Source of the DNA: Helopsaltes ochotensis
Lineage: Eukaryota; Chordata; Aves; Passeriformes; Locustellidae
Assembly (NCBI GenBank): GCA_013400155.1
Contig: VXBM01000002.1
Location: forward strand, 1,056,852 to 1,120,851
Direction of reading: 5' to 3'
DNA length: 64,000 nt
Numbering within the stretch: position 1 is the first letter of the stretch; each line of letters starts with the position of its first letter. Positions 37,235 through 52,700 of the stretch are shown here, in pieces. Both the position numbers and the translations under genes were made by a program. The notes beneath the pieces are model-generated. The model made no database searches, was not told where the DNA came from, and was given only the letters and a program-made list of their open reading frames with translations.

Positions 37235-40200
37235 ACACCAAAGTATGATCCTTTACTAAAATATGAAAATATTTCTGGTGATTTTTGAAGATAGATAATA
37301 GGAAAGTACTTAAACATGTAGTCTGTACCTTAACTTTCTCAGGCCATACTTCTCACAACTTACTGTTGTAGTATCTGCTATAGCTGCCTTCAGAAATACA
37401 CTGTTTATTTAGTGTAAATTCTCTCTCAAATATAGGTATTTTTTCAGATGAATGTGTGAAGTGTCCTTCTCCTTGTGAGCTCATGGAAAATATTCTATTA
37501 ATTTTAACTAATATCTTTAGCCTTGAGATGCTTCCAGAGTAGTTTGGAACCTTAGAGAAGTGAAGAAAAAAACTCATTAGTAATTAAATAATTGCTGCTT
37601 AGTGATTATGTCATTAAATCATTTGGTTATTACAGTTTAGTAGTTAGACAATTACTAAACTGTGCCCTTCTGCCAAAGAAGGATGAAAAATGAAAGAAAG
37701 AAATATTCTTAATATTAGGCAGAAAATGGAGTAAAAGGATGGGAACCAGAATGGAACTTATTCTAAGCAGAAGTGACTGGGAAATAGTCCATTTACTTGA
37801 GACATGTATTTTCAAACTAGTAATTTACCTACTGAGAAATCATTGTAGGTGTTCCTTCTAAAGCAAGAAAAACATAAAGAGAATATTAAAATTACAAGGT
37901 AAAACATTGAAAAATTGCGAAATAACAAAACCACAATTTACTCTGTACATTTTTGTAATTAAATGTATACATTCCAATTGTGTTGGTTCATAATTGCATG
38001 TTGTCTGTTCTGCTAAGCCCTAAGTCCTCAGACAAATTTGTGTGAATGCCTCACACCATCCCACAAAGGCATAAGAGCAAACCAGAGTTTTGCTCTGAGA
38101 ATTAATAAGCATTCATAACTCTAAAACACAAATTAATAAAGGATAGGAAATAGTCCCCATAATTACAAAAGAATTACAGGGAAAACTGCAACCAAGCTTA
38201 GCAGAAGATGATAGGAGATAACAACTGAATTTTGTGCAGTTGGGCAGCATTCATACACTGTTGACTGTAGCAGTACAGCTAAGCTTGAAAGTTAACTGTC
38301 TGAATTACTTCATCTGTTATTACAGTCTGCTGGCCTGGGACTCAGTTGCTAAAGAGACATTCCTTCCCGTGTAGAGAGGTATTGACAGCAATCTCTCATC
38401 AGTTTCTGCTTTTGCTTTAAAAAGCACAATCTGTGCCAGAGACATGATTGATTGCCGTATCCCTCAATGGTCCAAACTGCTTCTATTGCTTGTTGCAGGT
38501 TAAAAAAACTGGGGGAAGCACTACTAAATTACTGTGACAAATGCACCTAATGATGTTTTTTTATTATTATTTTTATTTTAAACTCTACTAAAACTCCATG
38601 TTGTATCTAATCACTGTTTGAATGTGATCTGGGAATCAGAGGACAATTGTCTAGTCCTGATTTTGTATGTCAGTGAAACACCTGGTGCAGAGTGGGGACG
38701 TCTTGCTCATTAGCACTGAAGTTTGGGTTTGTTTAATATTGTTTGTTATTCTTTGAGGCACTCGACACAGATAGCAAGTACCAACCCATATGACATTGCA
38801 ACTAGAGCTGCTGCCAAAGCTTTATTAGAATAGATATGTTCAGATGGGAAGCCTGTAACTATGAATGCACAAACAGATACTAAATGAACATCTGCAACAC
38901 AAACATTATTCAACACATGTATGGTTTACTCATTTATTCCATAAGGTACACTTGTAAAGTTGATTGCATTTAGTCTGCAGTGGTTTGTTCTTACAGTATC
39001 ATACCTTCAGGAATTTGGCACAAGTATAAACACTGAGGGGTGATCTAATGTGTTTATAAAGTTATTTTGTAATGCTTGTTAGGCACATGCAATGTTTATA
39101 GTGTCCTTTTCAAGACAATATGAAAAGTTTCAAGTATGCAACCCTGAAGAAAGCATAAGCTTCCAGTCTTTAAAAGTATGCTTCTGTAGATGAAAAAAAT
39201 CCCAACCCAAACCATAATTTGCCTTTTTAAACACTTCCAACATATCATTATGCAGAATAATAATAAAAAATTAGCATCTGGGAGAGGCAGTGTCTCATCA
39301 GCGTGTATGTATTTCTCCTGTCAACATTACCCTAACTCAACAGACGAAAACACAGTTTAACCTGCTTGAAGTTATGAGAAATGTGTGAATTGGATGAGGT
39401 GTATCAGAGTGAAAATGGCTACAGAGCCATCACTGTTTCGTATCTACTTTGTTCATTTGGAAGCAAAAGAAAAATATTTTTTTTTTTTCCCCAGTTGTTT
39501 TTCATGGCAGCTTCAGGTTAAAAGAAGTTCAGTAGATTAACATAAAGTAATAAGACTCGAGATAATTTAGTTTATATTTAAGAAATTGATCTTGGAAAAA
39601 TGATACTATGTACATCCACTTATTGCAACTGCTCACCCAGTCCTCAGAGCAGAGACAGGGGACATACATCTTGTCTATTGGATTTTTATCCTTCCTGTTC
39701 AAAGAAATTCAATCCGAAATGTCTACTGCTGTATGTAGTCCACATAGTAAAGAAAATCCAAGCAAACAGCTATTTGCTTGGCCTCTGCATCCCCTTCTAC
39801 TCAATTAAGTAACTCAGTAGTAAAGAACATTGTTCCACTGAGTTGATGCCAAACTTTGTTATATTGACAGAAGTCTTAAATAGCATGAAAGGTGACAAAA
39901 CATCACCTCAATAAATGACCTGGAGATCTTTTTGAAAAATTACAGTACTGGGTAAAGTGTACAGTCATATTTACTGCTTAAAAAAAAAAAAAAAGAGTAA
40001 TGTATTTTTAATGGAGCAGTTGTCTCATTGACAGCAATTGTCATACTGACAACAACTATACTGCAAGAGTCCTACGGCTGGATTGGTTTCCCTCTCACAA
40101 GCCTTGTCAGAGAACGAAAGGGTATTATCTGTTATTTTACCACCATACTGTAGTTCATTAAATATGGTGAGCAGATATTCAACAGCATGTGCCCTTGTTA

Positions 40201-40560
40201 ACAGGAAGTGAAAATTTCTTCTATGATGCTTCCTTTTGTTGTGATTTGTAAAAATTAATTAACTCATGCAAAATATTAACCTTTGCTCATATGGGAGCAA
40301 ACCACATTCTTTTGAGGAGACAAAAAGAGGATAATTCCTTAAAACAGGACAGGACAGGGGAAAGGGGAAGGGAGAAGGTGAGAAGGGGACAAATTTGAAA
40401 ATACCTGAAGAATAAACATAAAAACACATTACTAAGCTTCTAAGCAGAATTTTCTCATCATCCAAAACCCCCAAACTTACAATAAGCTATAAAGAAAGAA
40501 ATCTGTGCAGAGGTATCAGCAACTCTGGATCAATCACTGTAAGAAGAAAGTGACACACCT
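37235..40560. other. Intergenic DNA, no recognised gene
   Basis: AT-rich sequence with a poly-A run at 39980-39994 and a G-rich tract at 40357-40388 (four runs of 3-4 G, quadruplex candidate). Nothing else identified. Confidence 0.5.
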
Positions 40561-40568
40561 TTAGATTG

Positions 40569-40743
40569 TTAAATTTCTTTATGTTCTTTAAAATAATCCT
40601 GTGTTTGCGTAGCAGTTTCTGTTAAGAAAACTAGAACTGAAGCTAATTTCTTGGTGTTATCATTACATCTGTAAAGCTTGTCCATGAATTCTGAGAAAGT
40701 CTGCACCAATAACTGATTTTTATTTATCAGACTGGCTGCCAGA
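40569..40743 (-). CDS. Hypothetical terminal coding exon
   Basis: On the minus strand an excellent acceptor (tgctaat, then a pyrimidine tract ending ttccttgcag) is followed by 57 open codons and TAA. The peptide begins LAASLINKNQLLVQTFSEFM and ends TQTQDYFKEHKEI; it is mixed polar and hydrophobic and looks helical. Phase 2 entry. No family recognised. AT-rich composition is no different from the surroundings, so chance is a real alternative. Confidence 0.22.
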
Positions 40744-43700
40744 CTGCAAGGAAAGAAAATATTAGCATAACAAAACAGAAAACAACAGGAAACAACAGCT
40801 GTCTTATCCAGTAGCCAATCAGTTACAGTCTGTAAGGAGACACATCTTATTTTTCGTAGGCTCAATATTTCCCACAGGACTGATCTAACCAGAGTTTTGC
40901 AGGGTTTTTTGGGTGCTCTTATCTGATTTAACTCTTTCACTTTAAGAGTGTTAAATGTCTGTCTGAACAGGGGTGAAAAGTCCAGGATGTCCCATCTCCC
41001 CAGTGTGTGGTTTACATATCAGACTTGAGTCACTCTGACTCATGAACACTTATATGAAACAAAACAAGGAGGTTTATTTCATAATCCCTGCTAAAAATCT
41101 CCTCAAACAGACACGGGCCTTCTCTGCCTAGTGCCTTCTCCCAGATAAGTGCATTAGTGGCTGGACTTTTGGATGAAAGGTGGCATCATTTTCAGTTTCC
41201 TTTTCATGCTTATGAATCTAACCAGGTGTGTCCTGGGGTTTTGCATTAATGCTGCTTTATGAAGTTTAGGAACCAGCAAAAGAAATTATTGCCCTCTTAA
41301 ATACTTTGCTTATTTCATTTCACTACTGTATTGTTGCATTTCTTTGAATGGCTTTTTTTGCCAGGGTCTACTGGGAACAGTCTCTAGAAGACAAACGGTT
41401 TTCAGTTTTAGAGACTTCCTCTGTAGCACCTGAATGATAACTTTAAAATAGTGGAATTATATATTTTTAAAAACCTTCTTAAAAAAAGAAAAAGAAAGAT
41501 TGTGCTGTTTTGTTTGGGGTTTTTTGTTGGGTTTTTTTTGTGATCCACTGCCTTCTATTTATAAAGCTGCCCAACAGACCTCATATCTACACAGCTAGTT
41601 CCTTTCTGCCTCAGTATTCAGCAGTCAGCTTGTTTATCTTTACTTCAGGCTCCTGTCTTTGGACATACAATGTTCTTAGGAGAAGTTTTTGTATTCTTCA
41701 AGAAAACCTACAAAACACAGTTGTAAGCAGCAACTCTAAAATAGCATTGATATTATATGTCAGATATTATTGACTATTTAGTCCTCGACTAAAGTTTAGC
41801 CACTTTATAATTCCCTTGCCAAAGTGCAAAGCAGAATGCATGCATCCTGCCTGGGCTACATGTGTCTGACAGCCTGGAGTGGTTTGTGCTTCAGTCAAAA
41901 TGCAAAATGCATCTGAATGTCATGGTGATGCATGTCTCATTGGTGTCAGTATTGACTCGGCTCTGAAGCAGACAAGGAGTCATTTGCTGGGGAATATCTC
42001 AGGTGTTCTAAACAGCTTGATTGCAAATCTTACTTGTCATGTAGAAGCATAGAGGAAGAGTCAAAAAGTCATGAGAAGAATATAATTTCTTATTTATTCC
42101 TGTACATTTGAATAGTAGGATTAACGTTATACTAAATTTGGTAGGATTGTCTGTGAGAAATTATTTTTTTAATGTCATTTCTAGAAGATTAAACTTTCAT
42201 TTGGCTTCTTGGAGGTATGTGGCCTAGTTTACTAAGGAAGGGAGATTTGTGCAACCATAGCACACAGCATATGTGCCTATTAACCTTAACATTTCTTAGC
42301 TGTTTTTCACAAACAGAACTGTTTTCCTGAATATCTTGTGTTGCTTTTCTGAGTCCTACAGGTATTCTTAAAACAATAATAAATTAAATTTCAAACTAGA
42401 ACTTACAGCTCTTTTTTTTTCTTTTTCTGAGAATTTCTGTGCTAACCTCACTTCAAGTTCAGTATCTGCTCTGTTTTCTTTATCTGAACGCTCCATTGTG
42501 CTCCATTTCCGCTCAATACATCCTATTATTATCCCTGTTTCCAGGGTTGCATAAATGCATAAAATTAGTAAAAATATCCTTTAATTTCTATCTTCAAGTT
42601 CTGTGTCTGGTTGGCCAATTTTCAGCCTTTAACTTTTCAGCCCAGCTACAGTAAAGTTGTGTGTTGTAGACTCACATAATGGGCTGGTAGCAATAGAAGC
42701 CAACATGGCATCAGAGCCTGTAGCAATAAAAGATTGTAGAGCTACCTCTTAAACAGTAGAGTTATAGGAGAGCAAAGTTTGACTGATGCTTGTTTGATCT
42801 TTGAGTGTAGATTCATGGAGAGAAACTGGAATTTCATGTAACACTGCAATTGATAGTATTGCATATGGACTGGCTGAAAATTCTTGTGGCTGAGGACAGC
42901 AGAAATGCCATTCTGGTGTTAAAACAGCCAAAGGTTAACTTTACATTTTATGAGCAAGCAGCATAAAATTACAACAATGCAATGGCAATAAAATCCATCC
43001 TGGCAAAAAAATACAGGTGAACAGAAGCTGCACAGAGTTTAAGGGATCTTGATCATAACATTCTGCATGCCACAGATTTCTAACAAATGGTTTTTATGTG
43101 CCTGCAGCAGACATTTGCAGGGTGATTTCCTTAATTATGCCACTATATTAGTGCAAATCTGTGTGCAGTAAAAAATATTTTTTCTAGACCTTAAATATCT
43201 ATCAGCGCACTGAAGCCCTAAACAATTTGTGGCTTGCAGTAATTTCGTTGTCACAAACAAAAGATGTCAGAGTAGTAGTTTTCTCTGGTGTCCCACTTCT
43301 AGTATATGGGTTCCTTGGGAAGCATTAACAATGAATCAGTCAAATGCTCTGCTTCTATTTAGACAGGTGGAGTACAGATATTAAACTTCTACAATAAACA
43401 AGATACCTCTGTGAATTTGACAGAATTTTAAAAAAACCTGTACTTTGGCATGTTTTGTAAACCACTGTGCATATCCTTTACTGTAAGCCAGAATTACCCA
43501 CCAGGTCTGCCAGTCCCCAGAATCAGTGTCTTAAAAGGCCATGTATAAGTCAGTGAAAAACAGCTCATCATTTTAGTGATTCAAGATAGGGTAATACTTT
43601 ACCTTTCAGGAAAGAGAAGTACGAGTTACCAAGAAGAATATCAGGAAGAAGTGGTATATATCTAGCAGTGATACTTAGCCTTCTGTTCAGAGTTGTTGTT

Positions 43701-46700
43701 ATAGAGAAGACTTATTTGCATTGGCAAAAAGTTAATGTTTAAATAAAATAATCTTCTTGGAAGTTAACCAGGTGGAATTCCCTTACAGATTTAACATCAC
43801 ACCTTGCTTCTAGCAGTAGGTGCTGTGTGGACTGAAGCTGCAACTTCCAGACAAAATGCCGGTACCCTGACCAAATATATAAAAAATGCACCTGTGAAAA
43901 ATTGGGCATCAATTATAAACTGTCTCTAGTGGCTTAAACTACAGGACTGCTCTTGTTGTTCAGCAGCAAAATGCTCACTTGGGAAACTTGTGTTTTAGAG
44001 CAGTTTCTCAGATGAGTTTTCTATTTCAACAGCTAATTGAAAACGATTTGCAGGAGCAGCCACATTCATTCACATTGTTAACCACCTAATGATCTATAAT
44101 AGGGAAAGAAATACCATTCTCCTGGAATCATATTGTCATCGAATTCTTCTAAGGTACTTTCAATGTGGTATTATTTTGGAGAGGAATAAAATGTACCCAT
44201 GTGATAAACTGATCGTTTTAAACTTCAACTCCCAGATACTTTTGTGTCCATTAACACAACATAGCTTCCTCACCATCTAGAAATACAATATTGTGCTGAT
44301 TTGCATAAAAAAATACCTAATTTTATTGACTTCTACTGTAGCTTGTTAAAATGTTTTTAAGTTAGAAAGGTTTCTGCAGTGTCTTTACTCAGATATGTAT
44401 TGTTTTGGTTCCATTTCTTATGAGTTTTAGAGAATACCGAGAAAAGGATAACAGATAATATAAATTAAAATCCTGTCTGAAGAGGAGTTAAATAACTAAA
44501 CTAAGCAACTAGAAATTAGGCAAAAGCAGTAAATAGCAGTAATTGTGATGACATCAGTTTTAAGTTGTATTTTTCTTCTATGATCTGTCCCATACAGATA
44601 GTGGACACATCATCTTCAGAGGTTTTTCATAGCAAAAAACCAAATTTATTTGATACTCTTTGTGCTTAACTTCTTTTTCCTTTCATGAGTCATTAGGAAG
44701 TCTAACATCTATATGCAGCATATTGCAACTTAATTCCATTTCCTAATTCCCAGTACTTGAAATCAGTGCTAAAAACACCCTCCAATGCAAATATTATGCC
44801 TGATTTATGGTTACTCTTGTTGGGCTTTTTTATACAGTATAGTGAGAAAGTGGACATAATGAGAACTTTATGGAATAGTTTGAAGAAGGTCTTCTTTTTG
44901 ACTAATGGATGATTAGATGCTATCCTGTCTGTCACCTGGATACAACCGGAACATGAGGCTGAAGTGAGGAGGGAAGGCTTCAGTTAATGAGGAAAAAAGC
45001 TTTTAAAAAGGCCTTTGATTTGCTTTATATTTGCAGCAGTCAACTTCCAGAAGAATGAGAGCTGGTGAGATGGCTGAATAAATGGACACTTGGGCACAGG
45101 ACGTAGCCTGGTCTGTGACAATGCCTCTCAGAAATGAGAAAAGACCCATGAGAGATGAAAATCAGCTTTTGCATCAGCAGATCGGGTGGGACTGCTGTGA
45201 CTTACGGTGCAATGAAGGAAGCAGGAACCAGTGACTGGTACAGGCCTGATCTTTGTCTCTGGTAGCCCTGAGAACATTTGGCAGCAGCAGAGAAGGTGGG
45301 TAGTTTACTGCTGTTTTGGCTGAACTCTTGTTTTTACTAAATGAGATGAACCATGTGTCTCACTTCACTACAGCTCAGAAATAATGTCATTTGGTGTTCT
45401 TCTTGGCCACTATTTAATAAGCTTGTTATTCTTAATGCAACCTGTGTCTATGCTGGCTGCATTTTCTCTGCTGTATGGGTAACTCCGTTGGTCTCACCAG
45501 GTGATCTATAAATGAAATCTGACTTGGTCATGATTTTCCTCTTCGCACAACTGATTTAACATTGGTAGAGATTGACCTGTAACACAATCCAAAGTGCTTT
45601 GCAAGCTTGTCTCTATGTATCTTCCTACAAGCAGTGAATGTTTTGGGCTGCTGTTCTATTTTTATGTCTTGCTTATATCAAAATCTGACACCAATTTGCT
45701 GCATTTTTGAGGGGGCCAGTAAGATTTTAATTTCAACCATTGCCAACCTAGAATTAGTTATTTTGGTTTTGAAAAGCTTACCTTAGGAGCCATAAAGCAC
45801 TTGTCCTTTTTTCTATATCACCTGTAAACCAAAATCTTTGTTTTTCTAACACTACAGATTTCTCTAACAAAAATCACCAATAGCAAGTGAATAATTTAGG
45901 GGGCTTTCCACCCCCAAGTTCTTGCATTGACGACAAGATATTGTAATAATCTTCATTCAGTGGGTTAACACGTGAACTAAAGGTCTCACTATGTGATTCT
46001 CAGTGTAAAACCATAACGTTTTGTACTATTCCATTTTAAATGACATTATTTCTCTATATGCCTTTGTCTGAATCTGACTTTCTCAACGAATATTAGAAGA
46101 ATTAATTTAAAATGTGACCAAAATAACCAAAATAACCTGGGGGTCATTATAATCTGCAAGAACTATATCCCATATGGTAAAATATTAAATTATAAACTTA
46201 CCATACATTGCATACCAACAAAACATCAATTTTAGGGTGTAATCAAACTGATCTTTTTGTACCAGTATATCTTTGAATAATGTGTGGACTTACCATATTA
46301 GAAGATGGGCAAAGCTTTTTTTCACCAACGTTCACGTATAATAATCTGAAAAAAGCTGTATTGAGACCTTGAGAATAACACTTGCAAACCTATGACTGCT
46401 TTAGGAATTCAATTCCATCTGTATGCTCTACTAAGGTCTCTTTTCTTCAGGTACATCATATATTTTACAATACTAAAGAGGATAACAATGCAGCGTGCAA
46501 CAAGGGCACATTGCTAATAATCCCATTCCCATTAAATATTTAGAATTCTGTTATATTTCATAATTGGAACATAGAAGTAACAAATTAGAACAACTCCATG
46601 CTGATGAAAATGACTAGTTAAGTATTGAAAGCTGTTAGAGGAAGTCATTGCTTGAAAACAAAATCCTCTATGGGCATAAAAAGATCTAGTTACAATAATT

Positions 46701-49700
46701 TCTAAATGTTTTCTTCTCTTGATTTTTTGTTTTCCTGTTGCAGTATTAGGGCAAGAACATAAATTTCTGGATATCCTGGACATATCTGTAATATAAAAAG
46801 GAATTATTTCATCTCTCTTGTCTATAAAAGTGAAATATTACAGCTTATGTGGGCTCAGGGCAGTTCTCATGAGAAATGGAAGACCTTAGTTGGCAGTGAT
46901 CCCCCTTAAGTTTTGCCCTGAGTCAGATCCTGACACAAAGCATATCAGCTGTTCCACGTGAAGCAATGGGTACAAGTCTTTATGGCTCTGTAGCTGTTAC
47001 CACATCATGAGTTTGGAATTACTAATGAAAAATTGGAAAGTACGAACAGGGGGAGCTGCAGCCTCAGCAGATTCCAACAAAGAAAGCATTTGAGCTTCCC
47101 TCAGCTCTCAGACCATTTTTTAAGGTTTAGGCAGAGACCCTGACAAGCAGTACAGAGCCACAAAGCTGCATCCACTCTTTGGCAGCACCTGCGTGGGAGA
47201 AGGGCAGCAGGGCCTCAAAGTCATGCAGCAATGCCAGGGATTTCTGCTTCCTGTAACCCACCCAGATTTGTGTTTGCTCTGTGCAGTCAGATCAGAGCAA
47301 AGCAGATGGGCTGAGCTGGTCTCCACAAGTAATGAGTAATGGTGGTCATAACTTTGGATGACAAAACATTGTCCGTTTTTCTTTTAGGGAAAACATAGAT
47401 AGAGAAGCCCCCACAATTTCACATTATAGATGCTTTCTAGTCATCTTTCTATTCAAAGATCAGTCTTCAGTAACCATGCTTGAACTATTTCCTTACAAAG
47501 TAGTTACACCAAAATCTGTCATAGTTCATCTATGCCTTTTTAGGGATCTACAAAATAAATAAAAGTAAAGCGTCTCCAAATACAGTAGTTGGATATTTTA
47601 AAAGTTTAGGAATATTCTAGCACTTACATTTTAAATCTTATTACGGAAAATATGTATTTCCAAAGGACAATGCAATTTTTATTACCAGATATGCAATGTA
47701 TCTCCCACTGTATTAGCAAGTTGTGGACAGTTAACAACACTGTTCTATCCTTTGACTTCAGACTTTAGCCTTCTTCACTGGAATACCAGTGTTTTAAGAT
47801 CAGTAGTTTGTATCTGAACATAAGCAATAGAACTAAAACCAGTTAAGATCCTTTAAATTGAATCACGAGTCATACCCAACATTAAGTTGATATGGTGCAG
47901 CACAGAGAGGTCTGCAGAGAGTGACTTACTCAGTACTATTCATAACACATGGTTTTATTGTAAGTTTCCTCAGTCTGCATTTGTAGATGGTTTGGATTTC
48001 CTGAAATTTTGATGTATACATAGGGAGTTTGATTTAGAGTAATTTTCAAAATGCTTACTTGCTTTGCTTAATATGAACAGAAACATTTTGAATTTAAGAT
48101 TTGCTGAATAAGGCTCTAATTTCTTAAACTCCCAACCAAAAATGCCAACAGTCTTAGTTACTCATGTCATGTAAAATACCTGTTAGATGATGATCCTCAG
48201 GGACAACCCAAGACATTCTCTTCTTAGCAGTATGTTTATGACTCACCAGCTCCTGAGTAGGGTAGGAATTTCAAATATGGACTCTGAGCATTTGTTCTAT
48301 TGGTTGATCTGGTCATGCCTGTGAATGGCATCAGATAGATCAAATATAATGGTGGGAGATATATAAATTCTTGTGCAACATAGGAAAAAGCTTCTGAGAG
48401 ACAGGGACTCTCTGAGCCAGCATAGGCAAAGCTCCAACAACATGGCCAAGAAACTGCCAATTAGTTGTGGTTGCTAATCAACTGTATGGTATTAGCTGTA
48501 GGTGCTAAAACTAGAACCTTTGCTAGAAAAATGTAGATAAGAAAGAAGAATGCATCATAGAGCCTTTTTTTAAAGTAGGTATTTCAAAATATCTGCAAGA
48601 TGTTATATCTTTCTTTATCACCTGCTCAATGCAAGAAAGAAATGGCGTGTTTCATGCTGGGATTTATAATCTCTGTGGACCGTGCCATGGTATCAGAGAT
48701 TAAGTCAGCTACCATCTGCTTCATTTTATGCAAAATGGATGTGGCCCTTGAACTTCTGGCAGTTTTCTAATTCAATCCTCCACGCAGATTTCTAACTCTC
48801 CTGCTTTACAGGATATCCTATTATTCATCTCAGACAGTAAATTTTGCTAGTCAAGGTCAACTATTTGTTGACCACATAGACAGTGGGAGAGTGGGGGCAG
48901 AAAGGCGGCCACTTGTTTTTCATAAAAGCACTAAAAATGTTCTGGAACAGTATTTATATGTATACTTTTCACTATAATGAACCAAATCCATTCTTTACCA
49001 CAAGATTTCTGCAAGTGACACAGAAGTACTTGATTACTAGGTTTTACCCTTTTAAACTTTCTTCTTGCATACACAACTCCTGTTAAAATTCAAGACTAAA
49101 AGTTGAGAAAGATGGTAATTCAAGAAGCCTGATGCAAACAAATATTTCAGCAAACTCAGCCATGTCATTGCAGTAAACATGTTGATTTTGAGGAAAACTT
49201 TCAGAATTTGAGATCTTTTTCAGGATATCATTCAACTTCGATAACGTAAAAATATAGTTTTTCTGAATTTTCAATACCTCTTAAAAATCTTTGTTCAGTG
49301 GCTAGATTTTTTACATTTATCTTCAAGACAGCATTTCATTACATGAGGCTGAAGTAATACTTAGGAGTTACTATTAGAAAGAAACATATAATATTTTAAT
49401 CTTCAAGAAGTCCAGTTGTCGTGGAATGCTGTCGCTCTCTATTCAGAATGCACTGCAAATTAATACTGTATTTGTTACATTTCAATGTGTGAAACATACT
49501 ATGACATTTGACTTCTTTTGAAAAATTCGCTTGTGCTTGGTTTTGAAACAAAACATGGACTATTTTTTCAAAAGTCACACCTGGATTTGCTTGTAAAATA
49601 TTTTCTTTTTATATTTTTTTCTTTTTTAATTTTAAAATGTTGAAACAGGAAGTATAGCTCCAAAAAGCCACAATTGTTTTCAAAGTACATTTTGAAATTT

Positions 49701-52700
49701 TGCTATTTATTATTAGAAAAGACAGAAATCGAGAATAATGAGTGTACAAAGATAGAATTAATTCACCTTTTGAACTCTCAATGTACACATATTTAGGATT
49801 TGATCCTGGCAGTCCTAAACAGATGCAGGGACCCATTCATATCCAGATAAAGTCTGTGATAGCTTCTTATCTTCAAAGAAGGAGAGCATTCCGAATCTTT
49901 ATAGAAAGAAAACCTCCATACTCCTGATAAGAACGGTAACTGTTTCCTTTGAAGACTGAAGGATGAAGGATTCCTGTTCAGAGAAACCTGAGTGATACCT
50001 TCAAGTAATAATGTCTGGACTTAGACGTCGTACACTGCAAAATGCAAACATTTTGACAAGAGAGCATGCTAGAAGTTGGAACTTATAGGAACTGCACTGG
50101 GTACAGTAGCAGACTGAACTAGAGCAGTAGCATCCTGGAAGTGGCAGTCTAAACAGGGCTCCCATGGTTACCAGCATTTTCCATTTGTTGTCATTTCACT
50201 CTCATCAGAGAGACATTTATGTCACAGTGACTACTGCTAAAGGAGTCCGCAGCACGCCTGCAGTAGTGACTCCAGGTTTGAAGGACTGATGGCTTTTCAG
50301 ACACATTCCTAGTTTAGCTCCTTATGATGGATTTTGGTATGATGCCAAGACTTTAATTTTGCATTGCATTAAATCAAAACCCAACCAAATAAAAATAGCG
50401 AAGTATTAACTGTAGTACAGATAAGGCACCTCTTCTCTGTGCAATATTTTGGCAGAATATTTACTTTTCAGGCTATTATCTTGACCAAAAAGAGAAGTTC
50501 TAAGCTTCAGTTAGCTCCAGGTGCATATTTACTGTCACATCTCTCAAAAGCTGCTAGTCTGTTGTCCCTTTGCTAAATGTTAAGTCAAGAAGTTTGTAAA
50601 TGCCATGGGCCATGGAATGTGTGTAAATTGTCTTCAGGACAAGAAAGAGATTATGTGCTTCTTATGTGTTACCTGGTAGATTCTGGAACTCAAAAGGATG
50701 CAAGAGAAAGCATTTGGGAAGTTCTGAAGGAGAGCATATAATTATCCTCAAATGTTATTTTCATGCTATCTCATTCACTTCCAAATTGTGCAGTTTTGAC
50801 CTTCAAATTTTTCTCCAACTTCCTTCCAAGAAATGTTTGAGCCCACAGGACAATTTTGAAGATGTTTGTGTTCAAAACTTACTAACTGAATTTACTTTGA
50901 AGGGGAACAAGGCTGGCAAACACAACAGAGAAGTTATTTTTCCCCTATAATGATTTATCCTTTGATGCATAGACAGATGGTCATGATCTCGTCCTCCTCC
51001 ACCCATGGATTTTTCTAAAATGACACCCAAGTTTTTCTTGGCAGCAGTTAGAAAGTCTGGCAAACAGCTCACTTCAGCTCCAATTATATTGACCACATTA
51101 ATGCAGAAGATCAGCAAATGAAATGTTCCATATTCATTTGGAAGAGATGAACTAGAATTTGCAATGAAATAAAATAAACATGAATTAGAAACAAATGCCA
51201 GCTACTTACCTCCACCCGTATATCTAAGGATTTCCTGTGGCATGGGTTTTTTTACAGAACAAATGCTTCTTAAGGCAGTAGCCCTCAATAGAATTAGATT
51301 TGTGAGAATGTCTTTATGGACAGAATATAACCACTTGCTCTGAGTGTTTTAAGGGATATTAGAGAATAACACTTCCCCTCCGTTCTCCAGGGACACCAAC
51401 TCTTCAGATCACTGTTGTCTCTAGATTTAATATCAAAGCTTTTCACACTTCTCTGTGCTTGTCACAAACTCTCTGGGGCATGGGAAAAGCAACCAGCAAT
51501 TCGACTAATTCCCACTCAAAGGCTTCTAGCTGAATGTTTTTTTCAAGGCAGTAGCTACCATCCAAGGTATGTTTGTTTAGCAAGGCAAAAATGAGGAAAC
51601 CATGCTGGCAATTCTTTTTGCATGCAGTTACAAGTTAACTTCTTGCTGGTTCTGTGTGCTGCGACAACTGCAGGTTACCTCCTGCTTGCTAGTAACTGCT
51701 GGGCAGGTTAGTATTTCTCTACCAGTATATGGGCCATCACAAAGAGCTTTATCTGGGGCAGCTAAATAACATGGACAAGGTGTATCTTAAGACAGTTCTA
51801 TTGTAATTATTTATTCACCATCTCTTTAGAAGGGACAGTAGGCAGATCTGTTTAACCTCTGTTATACATGTATATATTTGTGTAAATATAAAGAAATCCC
51901 ATTTATAAAAATCCTATTTTTTTAAACAAAACTTTAAATACTAACAAGTTACATCAGTGAAGATATCTTGTGATAATAACTTGTTATTCCACCCAGACCA
52001 TCTCTGAGTCTGATTCATTGGCATGAATGATATAAAATTAATTGTACTCAAGGTGTTCACAGTTCCGAGCTACCTGAAATAAATTTCTAATTCTTAGATA
52101 CTAAATTATGAAAACCTTCTAATCATTCTACTTAGCAGGAAAACTCTTGTGCTTGTGTAACTGTTTATAAGAATTGGACCTGGGCAATTGTATACTAATC
52201 CCCAGCGTTGTATTTACACACACTAAAGCAAGTTTATTCATCAAATCTCTTCTTTCAGGTCTCTGAATATTTTAAGGAAACGTCCAGTATTGAATCACAG
52301 AAAACAGGATTTGAAATGCCATCTAAAACCTCAAGCATGTCCAGTCCTACTTTTTAATCAGTTCTTATCTTTGCCATAAATCACACCCTCCTCTGCTGTA
52401 AATATTCATTACACAGCTGCAGCTCCTCCTTTAAGCTTGCTAGCACAGCTGGAGCTGGAGCGTGCAGACCAGATGGCCAGTCACACCCCTACTTCCTATT
52501 GTCTGCTAAACACAAGAACTATTGCCAATAATCTCTGCTTCTGAGCCCGTATCTTGCGTGCTTTAACTAACATCACCATTCTTCCCTCAGTTAAAAACTG
52601 GCCTGTGTCACACATTCAACACCATCATACTTCCTTAAGGGCTTTTCTACTATTTTATTAGCATCCTCAACTCATTTGTTTTCCTTTTTTTTTTTTTTTA

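Noticed and set aside
37032..37317. Trp/Gly/Phe-rich minus-strand and Pro/Asn/Gln-rich plus-strand frames
   Set aside because: Translations of the AACC/A-C simple repeat.
49083..49274. Protein-like minus-strand frame (KLNDILKKISNSES)
   Set aside because: No good donor in the phase needed by the adjacent candidate exon; left out of the model.
50666..50950. 94-codon plus-strand open frame
   Set aside because: No family match; near the hypothetical minus-strand exon and no better supported than that.
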